Shown here: piece after piece, positions 13,277 to 24,018 of the stretch | How positions within the stretch are numbered: the stretch's first letter is position 1 | Layout: each line of letters begins with the position of its first letter | DNA from: Paraphysoderma sedebokerense | Taxonomy: Eukaryota; Blastocladiomycota; Physodermatomycetes; Physodermatales; Physodermataceae | NCBI GenBank assembly: GCA_025602915.1 | Contig: JAHLJZ010000069.1 | Coordinates: 62,001-126,000 of the forward strand | Direction of reading: 5' to 3' | DNA: 64,000 nt | Program-made: the position numbers and the translations under genes | Notes under the pieces: generated by a model | Seen by the model: the letters and a program-made list of their open reading frames with translations, nothing else | What the model was told of the DNA's origin: nothing | Database searches by the model: none

Positions 13277-13777
13277 TCATAATTTATTTATTTGTTTGAT
13301 GTCTTGTTTTCTCATGCACGATCTGCGGAGTGCCAAATAGTGTACAGAATCGTAGTGTAGATTTTTCTTTGATGTTTGGTTGTTCAGATGGTTTGTGAAG
13401 GAATCTGTCGCTAAAATATAATTAATTTCAGCTGTCTGCATTGGCAGAGAATAAATAGCAAGACAAAAGTTATGCCTGGCGGTGACCAAAATGTCTTCGT
13501 TACGGTTTCCCCCAACAGTCAATGCCACGTAATAGCTGTCGCAGCTCCCCGAATGAACGAGGAACGGCGGATACAGAAAGGTATAGAATGTAACGAAGCC
13601 GGGAACGTCGTCCACGTGCCGGGCTACCGAACTCCCCGGAGAGAGCTCGAGGCGTGCCCGGCTAGGACATGTGACATTCACGTGTTTCTCGGCGCCAGTT
13701 GGACTTGAAATATACACCACGCGGACTCCACGGACGAGCATGGAGCTGGTGCTTCGGAGTTTGTCCAATGATGGCAT
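13277..13777 (-). CDS. Candidate ORF, unrecognised
   Basis: A 166-codon ATG-initiated ORF lying partly in the GC-richest patch of this intergenic region (about 13480-13760). The first half has balanced composition (RARLELSPGSSVARHVDDVP). The second half looks less protein-like, so the true exon may end at a donor inside it. It matches no family I know. It may be a real exon or a chance ORF. Confidence 0.25.
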   Translation of the reverse strand: MPSLDKLRSTSSMLVRGVRVVYISSPTGAEKHVNVTCPSRARLELSPGSSVARHVDDVPGFVTFYTFLYPPFLVHSGSCDSYYVALTVGGNRNEDILVTARHNFCLAIYSLPMQTAEINYILATDSFTNHLNNQTSKKNLHYDSVHYLALRRSCMRKQDIKQINKL

Positions 13778-14217
13778 GAGTTGATTCTAAGGGGAATGCT
13801 GAGATATATGTAAGCTCACTCAAAACGGCGGGCAAAATTGTGGGCCAAACGGAGCGTTTGAATTGCTGAATCTATTATTTTGTGCAATAAATAAATTTGA
13901 AGCCGCAAATTCGACTCAGGAATCAGTGAAAGACAAACTACATTGCCTGAAATAACTTCTAGTACGAGGAGACTGTTTTCAATCTGGAGATCGTCATTTC
14001 TTTTTGGAATTTACACAATTCATGCGGGTTCGACAGAAAATTCAAAAATTCATTAGAATGCTTTAATTTTCTTTGTCTTATTCCTCCACCTGCCTACACA
14101 TGGAATTTTTCGACTTAGTAATACACATAATCTTGAGCTAAACATATTGAGCTTATATTGCTTATTTACGGCGAAGAGGCCCACTAGAGGCTGCATAAAT
14201 CTTTTAAGCCATCTTCA
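13778..14217. other. Intergenic, nothing recognised
   Basis: AT-rich sequence between two weak minus-strand candidates. No convincing exon, RNA gene or repeat was seen. Confidence 0.5.
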
Positions 14218-14487
14218 TTACCGCTGCCAGAATAGTAGAATACAGTAGCCAGTGTGGCCAGGCCGTCCGTCGATCTTTGAGGTGGGAAACATCGTTGTTA
14301 TTTGTGAGAGAAGAATGAAGTGTGAGGATGTGAATAGTGATGTGAATGCAAAAGCGATGGTGTACCACAATACAAAAGGCTTGGGAAAGGCTTGGCTCTT
14401 GTTAAAATTCAATTGTTGCGGTGCCCAAGCTTGTTGACTGGTTTCGCGCTGGAATTCGGCCTGCAATTTAATGTCTGGTGCGACCAT
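14218..14487 (-). CDS. Candidate small membrane protein, unrecognised
   Basis: An 89-codon ATG-initiated ORF that runs divergently from the RGS gene 115 bp away. It starts MVAPDIKLQAEFQRETSQQA and has one hydrophobic segment (FVLWYTIAFAFTSLF). The position and single helix would suit a small organelle-membrane protein, but no family was recognised. The 3' end may be spliced differently. Confidence 0.3.
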   Translation of the reverse strand: MVAPDIKLQAEFQRETSQQAWAPQQLNFNKSQAFPKPFVLWYTIAFAFTSLFTSSHFILLSQITTMFPTSKIDGRPGHTGYCILLFWQR

Positions 14488-14601
14488 TTTAGTTCCACCC
14501 GATTGCCTCACTGTAATTTTAAAAGATTATTCATTCCCTTGTTTCCTCCGCTGGATACATATAGTAATTGACAGGCCTGTACTTATTCTCTCGAAAGTAT
14601 C

Positions 14602-15829
14602 ATGGCCACTGCTTTATCCACATCTGTGCCCTCCGTTCGGAATATGCAGAACCAGAATTCACTAAGCAATTACAATCTTGTCCCGCCCGCTGCAGAACCT
14701 GTCGCTAGATCCCTTTCCACTTCGCCGGTTCCATCCTTTGCCGAACTTATAAACGGCTCACGGCCAACTAATTCTCATCTTGATGTGCATGACCTGTATA
14801 AGTTGAAAACGGCATACACAAGCAAGAAGCTCAACAATTTCTTTGGTGATGCTCCGCCTTTGGACATGTCAGTTATGACGATAGGGAAGGAGGGCCTGAA
14901 GGCTATGTTGCAATCAAAAATACCCTTGTGTTATTTCTTATACTCCCTCCTTGAGGATTATGCTTATGAGAATTTGGTAATTTGATTTTAAGTGAAATTC
15001 CCATGGACTTATGCATCTGTACAGAATGAACTAACATACGTGCGATTTCCTTTAATTCTCTCAGTTCTTCTTTCTCGAGGTAGAGCGATATGAAAGTACA
15101 CCTTTTCCTACCCTTGCTGCCCAACTGGCCGCAGCTCATCAAATTTTTGAAAGTTATCTCGGCCGAAATTCTCAATTAGAAGTCAATGTAGACGACAAAG
15201 TCAGGAAACGAGTAATTAACGAAATAACCGAACTTGGGAAATCAATGATGTCTGTGATGACAATGTCGGATATAGCATCCGAACCTCTGTGGCCGCAAGA
15301 ACATAAGTTCATGGATTACGATTTACCTTCACCGACCACAGAGTTAGTGGAAAGAGAAGTTCAATTACAATCCAAATTAAAGAACTGTTTTGATGTCGCC
15401 AAGAAATCAATTCTTGAATTAATGGAAGGCTCTTTTGCTAAATTTCAAAAGTCTTCGTCATGGAAGAGAATGAAAAAAGATTTAGGCCAGACTCATGTGT
15501 TCGACGATCAAACTAAACTCTTGGGATTAATGATTTTAAAAGAATACATGGTGAAACATGGTCTGCTGACAACGTTAGAAAGTAGGGACGATTCTGTTGG
15601 AGAAAATGGTTTACGCTCGACCCAAGATAAAAGCCGGAGTAAGCTAGTCAGACGAATGATTCAAGGGTTCACAATTACAATGATGGATGTTGATATTGTT
15701 GAAGAAATACAAAAGTCTGAATCGTTAAAAACCGGCGGAAACGGGCTACCCACTGTACTAGTTGAGAAAGAGTACAAGAAAGGATTGAATCTGTCTAGTT
15801 TAGGATTGGGTAGAAGTAGTAGTCGTTGA
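14602..15829 (+). CDS. RGS-domain protein (regulator of G-protein signalling)
   Basis: Likely GTPase-activating protein for a heterotrimeric G-alpha subunit. Two exons, 14602-14976 and 15065-15829, join at a codon boundary. The RGS domain starts with the typical SKIPLCYFLYSLLEDYAYEN followed by LFFFEVERYE. It continues through SYLGRNSQLEVNVDDKVRKR and ends with the last helix pair (CFDVAKKSILELMEGSFAKF). About 90 N-terminal residues before it are Ser/Pro-rich and probably disordered. The C-terminal 110 residues are unrecognised. No DEP, PX or membrane domain is visible. The assignment rests on the characteristic helix sequences and their order. Confidence 0.82.
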
Positions 15830-16048
15830 AAGTCTTTGATACCTCTTACTTTCCATTTCGCTGGATATAGTCAGCGACTTTATTATTTTCCGCAAACTGT
15901 TTATATCCCCTATATTCATGAATCTGACTTCTTTTGTAAATAGAGTGATTATTCTAATAATAATATGCTTAACCTATATCTTGCTTGTTCTGTTTCCTAA
16001 GTTGCTGCCCACAACACCCGATGATTGCCTGTTCCAACCGAGGATGTG

Positions 16049-16056
16049 TGACGTCA
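16049..16056. promoter_or_regulatory. CRE-like palindrome TGACGTCA
   Basis: Perfect palindrome 81 bp upstream of the LanC-like start codon. Possible ATF/CREB-type site; motif evidence only. Confidence 0.4.
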
Positions 16057-16136
16057 TTCCAGTTTCATCGTTGGGTAAAGGGCATCCCTCTTGTAAGACT
16101 TACATTGGTGGTGCAGAAAGTTGACAAATCGTTACC

Positions 16137-17862
16137 ATGTCCCCCCATAAATTAGTTCATCATCCCCGATACATTTTAAATCCTTATCCTTACGAACCTT
16201 CATTACTGTTCGCGTACCCGGAGGATTTCGAAGTAACTGTGAAGCAATTCGTAAACAGCACATGCGAGGCAATTCTTGAAAGTTGCAGTGTGGAAGATGA
16301 AAATTGTAGTTGGGATGTATATGCAGGTATGAATTTTCAATTTTGGTCTGCATCGTGGTGTCGAATCTTCTATTAATCGATATTCTGTTTCGTATATTGA
16401 ACTACTGGGTAGGTTCTGCTGGAATTGCGCTCATGTTTTTACGGTTACACAAGGTCTTCCATCTGAATTATTGTGAATTCTTGATAAATTTATGTAATAT
16501 GCCCAGATCTGACTCAAATTGATGGAATCCCTCCATCGTATTGTCCAGCACGACCACCCTTTCGAATTAAACGGCTACCCTCCCCTTCATTATGCATCCG
16601 AATATATTACAAAATCACTAATTACTCTTGATTATGAACAAAAAACGATCCCTAAAATTTCAGAAACCAAGGACGTCCGGTTTCCTGTGTTCATCGTCTG
16701 GAGTCTACGCGGTAGCAGCCGCTGTTTATGCAGCTCTCGGATCAACCGTCGAAATGAAAACGCAAATTGTACATCTACTATCTTTGAAACATGAAGCGTT
16801 GAAAGATGAACAATCTGACGAGTTATTGTACGGACGGGCTGGGTACATTTATGCTTTGAAATTTGTGTTGAAGGCAATTGAAACGGAGCAAGAAGATATT
16901 GAAGAGCTGGAGGATTATAAAGTAAAATTGGATGATGCCATTAAAGATGTTGTGAAAAAGATAATCAATATCGGAAGAGAAAATGTATGGGCCCTCCGCA
17001 AATTTGGCGCTTTCGGGTTGGAAATGGAAGGATGCGCATTAACTTGGAACTGGGAGGATCAATGTTATCTGGGTGCAGGTAACATCCCGGGTGATTGATG
17101 TTCTGGTGAATACTCTAATCAATACTTTTTTATATGTGCCTTTTCAGCGCATGGATTTGCCGGTATTTTGAGCATACTGTTGTCGTGCTCGGAACATCTC
17201 TCACAACGCGACATGGACGATATCGAACAAACCGTTAGTTGGTTGTTAGGTCTACAATCTCATGACGGAACATTCCCTGCCACTCTCAATGATTACGTAA
17301 AAAATAGTGAAAGAGAAGGGAAAAACATACAATATGATTTGGTGCAATGGTGTCATGGTAATTTATCTTAAAAGAATCCATGATTGTCGGTATTTACGTT
17401 TCATTAACCTAACCTACAGGTCCCCCCGGTCTTATCCCCCTGATTTTACTTTCTACCCGCCACTTTCCTCGAAATGCGAGCACGAATGCTTTTCACCTCT
17501 CGAAATCCCTTATAACGACATTCAATTATGGTATTCTAACGAAAGGAGTCGGTCTATGTCATGGTCAAGCTGGCACCCTTTTTACATTCCTCACAACCTT
17601 CAGATCCACCAAGGACCCAAAATATTTGTACCACGCTTACATCATCGCCAAGTACATTCTTGAAAACGAGAATCTAGTTGAACAAAATACAATGGATATT
17701 CCAGACCGACAATGGAGCTTGTTTGAAGGAATGGCGGGGGCTATTTGGAGTCTACTGGATTTGACGGTAATATTAAGAGGTGATCAATCTCATAACGAGG
17801 ATAAATTGGAAACTGTGGAAGAAAAATTATCTGGGTTTTTCCCATGTTTTGCTGATATTTGA
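16137..17862 (+). CDS. LanC-like protein (LANCL family), with an apparent reading-frame break
   Basis: LANCL proteins are cytosolic zinc proteins of the lanthionine-cyclase fold, reported to add glutathione to dehydroamino acids. The start MSPHKLVHHPRYILNPYPYE resembles the LANCL N-terminus. Exons: 16137-16326, 16413-16453, 16549-17078, 17148-17357 and 17420-17862. Landmarks in order are GSAGIALMFLRL, LHYASEYITKSLITL, ELLYGRAGYIYAL, GAAHGFAGI, QWCHGPPGLI, GVGLCHGQAG and LFEGMAGAIW. The zinc ligands (Cys of WCHG, Cys-His of LCHG) are kept. Within 16549-17078 the frame of LHYASEYITKSL and that of VYAVAAAVYAAL differ by one base near 16640-16690, and no intron of credible size fits there. The usual FLCGDAG appears as FLCSSSG. 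This is either an indel (gene lesion or assembly error at an A-run) or an unusual splice. The second and third exon joins are less certain. Confidence 0.8.
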
Positions 17863-18215
17863 TGTAGAGGGTACATAATACAGTAACATTCAGTGACTGC
17901 GTAAGAAATATCACTCTTTGACGATCGCTGTGTTGCTTTTGTATTACTTATGCATTTTCCAACATATAATTTAGCGAGTACAGATTTCACAAAGTTGCTC
18001 TGCAATATTTAAAATGAAAGTTCATAAATGTATCAGTCGGTGATCTGTGATGATAGGTCTATACACTCGCTAGGGTTGCTTTTATTATCGCCCTGCTATG
18101 AAATCTCGGGTATCAAACGATAGTGATCAATATTTATAGACCAGTTGTAAATAAAAGATACGCGGATGAATATTTAAAAAGTTCAAAGTAAGTATTGAGC
18201 CGTGAACTCAGAACA
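17863..18215. other. Intergenic, nothing recognised
   Basis: The 3' flank of the LanC-like gene and the 5' flank of the tRNA gene. No gene or repeat seen. Confidence 0.6.
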
Positions 18216-18297
18216 GACGTCGTGTCCGAGTGGTTAAGGAGTGAGACTAGAAATCTCATGGGCTCTGCCCGCACAGGTTCAAGTCCTGTCGACGTCG
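18216..18297 (+). tRNA. tRNA-Ser (anticodon AGA)
   Basis: An 82-nt cloverleaf. The acceptor stem GACGTCG pairs with CGACGTC and is followed by a G discriminator. The D arm is GTCCGAGTGGTTAAGGAG. The anticodon stem GAGAC/ATCTC holds the loop CTAGAAA with AGA. The long class II variable arm (GGGCTCTGCCC) is typical of serine tRNA. The T arm is ACAGGTTCAAGTCCTGT. No intron. Internal A and B boxes are intact. Confidence 0.96.
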
Positions 18298-18298
18298 A

Positions 18299-18305
18299 TT
18301 TTTTT
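18299..18305 (+). terminator. RNA polymerase III terminator (T7)
   Basis: A run of seven T directly after the tRNA-Ser discriminator base, the usual Pol III stop signal. Confidence 0.8.
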
Positions 18306-18540
18306 ATCCACTCCAACTAATTGGGAGATTGTAACAGCTTTTCGCCGACGGTTTGTGCAAACTGCTGGAAAATTTTGACTGGTTTTATTTATTTTTAATC
18401 AGCGGTGCCTCTTCTCCGACACGCATCAATATATTGTATACTATCAACAATCCCGCTAGAGTATATCGTTTCGCAGGAAAAATACATATTTTAAGTAATA
18501 ATATATTTTAATGATAAATGACTGCTGTTATTTGAATAAA

Positions 18541-20906
18541 TTAATTAACGTAATCGGTAATGATGCCATTAGTTTTGTTAAACCGCTCGACATCGACGGT
18601 TTGGCCTGTTCGCCGGGAATGTTCTGCTGCGAACACATACAAATGTGATTCTAATCAATTTTGAAAATGGCGGAATATTGCATTAGCTGCTGAATTCCTT
18701 AAAAAAGACTTTGAAAATTAACGCACCAAATGAATCGATGACGCCGCTTTTTATACCCGCGATATTGCCGCCTACAGCTTCTACGAATCCTTTCATAATC
18801 TTGTCATCTCCACCTCCATGCCCATCTATTTCATCGTGCGAGGTAAAAGCCGGGGTACTTCTATTTATGGCTTTTTTAGAAAAATCGTGATGGACGATTA
18901 CACTGCCGTTACATTCCAGTTCGCCTGATGTGCCAAAGATGCGAGTCTGCCAAAAAGGAAAAAAAGTGGACAGAAAAGGTTACAACGGATCGGCAAACCG
19001 CCAAAATAACGCAGCAGATAGCCACCTTCCGGATGCAAATATCTCCTGTAAACGCTACCATAGAAAAATTAGCTGTTTTTCCACCTTCGAATTCCATGCT
19101 GACAACTTGATGATCTACAACATCATTGTCGGATTCGTATACGCAACGGCCATACGGACCCTCTCGTAACTTTGTCGTCAATGATTCGATATCTATGTCG
19201 CGAATGTGGTGTTAATGTTATGGGCTACAGCACTATGACAGCACTATGACTATTTGTATACAACCTGGAACATCAGTAACAACACTGATCGATCAAAAAT
19301 TTCAGGCAACCACAGTAGAAAAGTTAACATTTCATTTCAAGAAGGTCGATTCAAGATTATACGGTACCTGACCGGCCAGCCCCTATTCCCACGCATGAAT
19401 GAGTCCAAGTACACCCGTTTAGCAGAGTATGGGCACGAGTCCTGAACCGAACAGTCGAGACAGTTACTGCGGCCCAGGGTTAGATTAAGTTAATCAATAT
19501 GGCGACGAGAATCACAAACCTGACATTTTTTGCCTGGGCTGGCTTGTTTTCCTTTTTGAAATGGGTCAGAGACCCGAAAGAACTTATTTTCTAATTCAAG
19601 CAAAATTAGACGGTGGATAAATAAACAAAGTGACAAGAACAATAACGACATGAAATAATTACTTTGCACTTTCTGTTCATAAAATACGAAATGAGATCGA
19701 TATCGTGACAACTCTATCGATTGTTTCTATGTTATGTTATGAATTATAACAGATCAAACAAACGAATGGACATACCTTTGTCATCAGACTAAAACAGCTT
19801 TCATCCTCGCGGCGCCAGTTTCCCCTCACATACGAGTGCGCAAAATGCCTAAGATAAGGAGCAATGATATAAATTTAATATCAGCGTAATATACAAAGTG
19901 CAAGTTCAGATAATACGAACCAGTGCCCTATCGGTTCTAAATGTTGAATTGATATCACGTCCCCGATTGCCCCAGAGTCGATCAACCTTTTGAGTTCGAC
20001 GTTGTACGGGGAGTACCGTAAAACATGGCCTACAAATCGTCAGTAAAAAGATTTTTATTTGATTCACTGAAAAATGAATTACGATGCTCACCCACCGCAA
20101 AAAGAACCTGTTGTAAGTCGGCGTCCGGTTAGAACTTAGTAGAAACATCTCGCTTCTCATAGACAGCAATAAGTGTTCTCAACTCACTCTATTCTTTATT
20201 ATGGCATCAGTGATAGCCTTGCAGTCTTTTAGAGACGGAGCCATAGGCTTTTCGAGCAAAACGTGATATTTGAGGTTGGCAAAGGCTACGAAGAAAAGCA
20301 AATAAGAGTTTAGTTCACATGATAGACGCTGTTATTTCGAAAGGTCAAAGTTCATAAGGACATATACCAACTGCTGGTTCTACATGGAGATGATCGAGTG
20401 TTGTGATCAAGACAGCGTCTGCAAACTTCGGTAGGGCTGCAATCTAAAGAAAGACTATTAGGCCGTGCCTTGAAAGCGGTGTAGTTATTAATCATTCTAA
20501 GAATACCTCTTTCCAATCTTGATACTGCTTCTCCTGTGGTATGGCATGTTTCTGTAGGAAATATATACGGAACGTTAGCCCACGTTTGCATTAACCTTCC
20601 TAACGATACGCGAGAATTATGTCAACAAACCTGGGCGAAATTCTTCCTTCGGATTTCATTCGGTTCGGCGACTGCAATCACTTTGCAAAGTGATGGGTTT
20701 CGGAGTGCATACTTTGCGTAAACGTTCCCGCTGTTTGTTTATTGAATCAGTGATTAGCTATCGAGGGCATTTAATACTCCGGAACCGTAGATTCATCTTC
20801 ACGGCGCTGTATCCATCGTCCCAGGTGTGAAATCTAAAAGGTCTCCGCTGACATACCGCTGGCCGGCACCTATCACGATGAGATTGACTATTCTTGATGG
20901 AATCAT
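18541..20906 (-). CDS. Gfo/Idh/MocA-family NAD(P)-dependent oxidoreductase, intron-rich
   Basis: Sugar or polyol dehydrogenase-type enzyme; substrate unknown. About ten small exons, starting at 20906 ([17 protein letters not shown], the GxG dinucleotide-binding motif). Resolved exons include 20857-20906, 20631-20730 ([10 protein letters not shown]...[10 protein letters not shown]), 20507-20551, 20368-20443, 20188-20285 ([13 protein letters not shown], the EKP motif) and a 16-nt exon at 20092-20107. Then come [10 protein letters not shown]...[51 protein letters not shown] and [20 protein letters not shown]. The last exons hold [14 protein letters not shown] and [19 protein letters not shown]. 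All junctions checked join in phase. The order of motifs matches a fungal and bacterial oxidoreductase subfamily with a conserved Cys-rich segment (SCHDID, CLDC, CPYSA). Confidence 0.85.
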
Positions 20907-21362
20907 CTGTAACGCTGAGTAAATTCGGTTGTCACTTGACGGGGTTTGACGGTTATGTGAGGCCTCAGAAAATCAATACAGGCAGAGCAAATTGCACTAG
21001 AGCGATCAACACACACTGCACAGAACACAGATGGGAACAGTATTTAAAAGAGATGTTGAGCAAGATTAAGACTTACTCTGCCTGATACTGCTGCATGGCG
21101 TTTCTGGGAATCTATCAGCTTTTGTAAATTTCATTGTTCGACTGCTGTAGCTATTTTTAGAGTAGATCCGCGAAGCGAATTCGCACTCCGAGAATCCAAG
21201 GGATAGAAAAATGCCAATCGAGATTAAACGATGGTATCTAAAAGGAGTCTTATCATACATATTACATCTAAGACGCAGCCCTCGTGCAAATTATGGCTCA
21301 ACATATTCTAATATGAATTAGCTACAAAGTTTATATGTCATTAAAAGCACATCAAGGAAGAA
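20907..21362. other. Intergenic, nothing recognised
   Basis: Promoter side of the oxidoreductase gene and 3' flank of the RING-like gene. No supported gene. Confidence 0.55.
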
Positions 21363-22607
21363 TTAGGTCAGAAAATCTAAAACTTCAGACATTTCCTGCT
21401 TCAGGCGCTCTTTGTTTTCCCAATCCTTCTCAAGTTTCCTCCGGGTATCATCGCTATATTTTGAGTGAATAATTATACGGTGGCAATCAGCATAAGAACA
21501 AATTTTGCCGTCAAACGGAGGTTGCGACATATACTGTAAAAGGCATTTGCTGTGATATATATGCCCACAATGGACAACGTCAAACTCGGGCGAATGCGTT
21601 TTAGATCGAGGTGATGGTATCAGAGGAGAACGACAGAATGGACATTGGATGGACGGAAGAGGAAAAAGATAATTTTCCATAAGATATTGGAAGGTTGGGA
21701 ACAGGGTATACTTGATCTGGTCTCGATTCGTATCCGTATTCGAAACTTCAGGATTTGTCGCTTGGTCATTTTTTGGCGAAGCACTGTCGGCTTCATGGGT
21801 AGAATCAGCTTGAGTTTCGGCCTTGACGAGTCTAGTTTTCATTCTTCTCACCGATTTGTCTGACTCCGATAGCGGCTTCATATCTGCCAGCTGCTTGAGG
21901 AACTTTATATCCTTCTTCATATCGTGCAGCTGATCCCGATTTATCAACGGACACGATGCTGAGTTTGTCTGTCCTGAATCTATCCCACCATCATCTTGAG
22001 CAATTTTAGCTATCTTTGTCCCGTAAGAGATAGCCCTGTTCAATAATAATGAGATGAAATTGAGGTCATAATTTGTTGAACCAATTTTATATTGAATGTC
22101 CTCGTATGGGTAATTTTTCAATACTGTCGCCATAATTTCAACAAATTGACCAGCATTGTTAGCTACTCTCAAACGAAGTCGGCCTGATACTTCATTCGCT
22201 TTCAACCAGCATTCGTCGAATTCCTGATATTTACGTTTAAGCTCAGTAATTAAGGTTCGAAGTTCAATAATCTCCGGATGAGCTGTGAGCAAAATATTAC
22301 TTTGTACAATGTCATTAATTAGATTAGCCGAGGCAAGCAAATGGGGATGCCCGGTTAATTTCTGGTTTTGTGTATCGATAGCCGTATGAAGTTTAGCCAG
22401 AATGCTCTCGGATAAATTTGAATTCGACAGTTCCACTACCAAAGGGGAAAGTGGATAGGATTGCGAAGCGATGAGTTTGACCCTGAGTGACACGGCCGGC
22501 AGTCTGGAAAAGATGATGGAGAGCAGTGCTGGTGTTGAAACGATGGCTTGAGGATAAGAATGCAATAATGCCTCGACTTCTTCTGCCGGAAACACTCCTA
22601 CAGACAT
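21363..22607 (-). CDS. Protein with C-terminal RING-like zinc-binding domain
   Basis: Intronless, about 414 residues, starting at the first ATG (MSVGVFPAEEVEALLHSYPQ); the upstream open frame has only a GTG. The N-terminal 300 residues are helical and unrecognised, with a coiled-coil-like stretch (ELRTLITELKRKYQEFDECW). A C-terminal domain spaces Cys and His as in RING fingers: CPFC, VVHCGHIYHSKCLLQYM, CSYADC. The fifth position is filled by the conserved CGHxYHxxC core. This suggests an E3 ubiquitin ligase or a membrane-trafficking (Vps/Pep-type) RING protein, but the N-terminal family was not identified. It faces the small gene at 22793 across a short divergent promoter. Confidence 0.75.
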   Translation of the reverse strand: MSVGVFPAEEVEALLHSYPQAIVSTPALLSIIFSRLPAVSLRVKLIASQSYPLSPLVVELSNSNLSESILAKLHTAIDTQNQKLTGHPHLLASANLINDIVQSNILLTAHPEIIELRTLITELKRKYQEFDECWLKANEVSGRLRLRVANNAGQFVEIMATVLKNYPYEDIQYKIGSTNYDLNFISLLLNRAISYGTKIAKIAQDDGGIDSGQTNSASCPLINRDQLHDMKKDIKFLKQLADMKPLSESDKSVRRMKTRLVKAETQADSTHEADSASPKNDQATNPEVSNTDTNRDQIKYTLFPTFQYLMENYLFPLPSIQCPFCRSPLIPSPRSKTHSPEFDVVHCGHIYHSKCLLQYMSQPPFDGKICSYADCHRIIIHSKYSDDTRRKLEKDWENKERLKQEMSEVLDFLT

Positions 22608-22792
22608 ATCGAGGAGAATGAAAATGGGAATGAGAGTGTGAATTAACTTGGTTATTATCGCATGCAATATTGCGAGCACAGTGTGAGACTTTTCCAGAAC
22701 AAATTAAACTTTGGAGCCTCGCTTCCGCAATCCGCACTCGTGGCCGCGATACACCGGTCCATTCTGCCCTAATTACCCACAACAAAGCTATT

Positions 22793-23158
22793 ATGCCTCC
22801 GATCATATTCTCACAACAAATGACGCAAGAAGTACCCACGGCCACAATCGATGACGCTAGTCTATACTACAACGGCAAACTTTGGAAAATGCAGGTTTAA
22901 CCTGATTGCGAATCATGTTAGAGAGGCTGAATCTGCAGAACACAACCGGCCCAATTAATTCCAGTATTCACAATGTCAAAAATAAAGCAACATCAGATAT
23001 GTCAGACGACAATGCGACTAGTTGTCTACGGCTTCGTTTTCACACAATCAATGCTCACGGCTGTGCAAATTTATTTAATCTACGATACAACTGTCTCTTA
23101 CAATAAAAGGAAGCCTGCAAATACAAGAAAACATTTAAGTATTATGACGCAGAACTAG
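22793..23158 (+). CDS. Small single-helix membrane protein, unrecognised
   Basis: Two exons, 22793-22894 and 23006-23158, give an 84-residue protein starting MPPIIFSQQMTQEVPTATID. The splice joins at a codon boundary (CAG|ACG). One hydrophobic helix follows (RLVVYGFVFTQSMLTAVQIY), then a basic tail (NKRKPANTRKH). Size and topology would suit a small mitochondrial or ER membrane subunit, but no family is recognised. Its stop overlaps the stop of the convergent 7TM gene by three bases. Confidence 0.45.
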
Positions 23159-24018
23159 GCGCGAGCGATCTCCATGGCAGAATTCGACATCTTGTTGACG
23201 GTTGAAAGAGCAGGCCGGGTAGAACCAGATTTATGCTGATTTGAGTTTCCCGTTGTATCAAGTTGAGCTCTTGCCTGCTTCAGAGCAATCGCGACAACGA
23301 AAAGGGTAATGAAGATTGGAGTGACAACACCATACGCAACATTAAGTAAGCCGATAATCGGAGCGTTTGGAATAGAAACAAAGATAATGAAGCTTATTGC
23401 CACGAATATACTAGCAACTAAAATAAATGTTTCGTGGAAAATAATTTCTTTGTAACGTTGCCAACTTCCTTTAAACTCTGCTGAAGATTGAAGGAGTGGA
23501 ATCATGAACATGATGCCCATCGTAATATCAAACAGAACTTGGCAACTTCTATCAACAATGCTGTATGTCATTGGCAATGTTGACTGACAACGACCATCAG
23601 GCAAGACCAAAGATCCCCAGTTCGCGAGGTTGAGAATATAGGGTACAACTCTTAAGAGAAGGAGTGACGGAAAAATGTATTCATAATAACGAATTCTACC
23701 TCGGTAAATAGTGGCACATTTATGAACTTGGATGACTTCGTAGAAAAGATAGTAGAGGTACACAAATGAAAACGTTGCTTTCACTCGTGCGTCACAATTT
23801 TGCAACACCTCAATGTCATAAGCTACAGTTAGTGCGGATGGAATTATAGCCGTTGCGTTACAGAGAGTGGCCAGTAGGTTGTAAAGCGTACGTCGACGGT
23901 AAAGGAGGGTCAAAGTAATGATGAGGCATATGGATACAACACCAATATGAACGCCGCGTACGAAGTTTATAAGAAGGATAGTTTGGCCGGCCCCAGGATA
24001 GCCACCTGCCGAAGACAT
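23155..24018 (-). CDS. Seven-helix membrane protein, possibly GPCR-like
   Basis: Intronless, 287 residues. About seven hydrophobic segments span residues 15-255, for example VRGVHIGVVSICLIITLTLL, FSFVYLYYLFYEVI, YIFPSLLLLRVVPYIL, VLFDITMGIMFMIPLL, TFILVASIFVAISFIIFV and NVAYGVVTPIFITLFVVAIA. The C-terminal tail of about 35 residues is hydrophilic and Ser-rich. The layout resembles a G-protein-coupled receptor, but no family signature was found. A retinal-binding Lys is not evident in the last helix. An RGS gene lies about 8 kb away. The receptor role is inference. Confidence 0.7.
   Translation of the reverse strand: MSSAGGYPGAGQTILLINFVRGVHIGVVSICLIITLTLLYRRRTLYNLLATLCNATAIIPSALTVAYDIEVLQNCDARVKATFSFVYLYYLFYEVIQVHKCATIYRGRIRYYEYIFPSLLLLRVVPYILNLANWGSLVLPDGRCQSTLPMTYSIVDRSCQVLFDITMGIMFMIPLLQSSAEFKGSWQRYKEIIFHETFILVASIFVAISFIIFVSIPNAPIIGLLNVAYGVVTPIFITLFVVAIALKQARAQLDTTGNSNQHKSGSTRPALSTVNKMSNSAMEIARA

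Noticed and set aside
15918-16124. ORF with a hydrophobic start just before the LanC-like gene
   Set aside because: Not in frame with the LanC-like gene, no clear splice to it, low complexity; more likely 5' flank.
16628-16660. Tiny intron explaining the LanC-like frame change
   Set aside because: No GT, GC or AT-AC donor lies between the two conserved blocks, so an intron cannot be supported.
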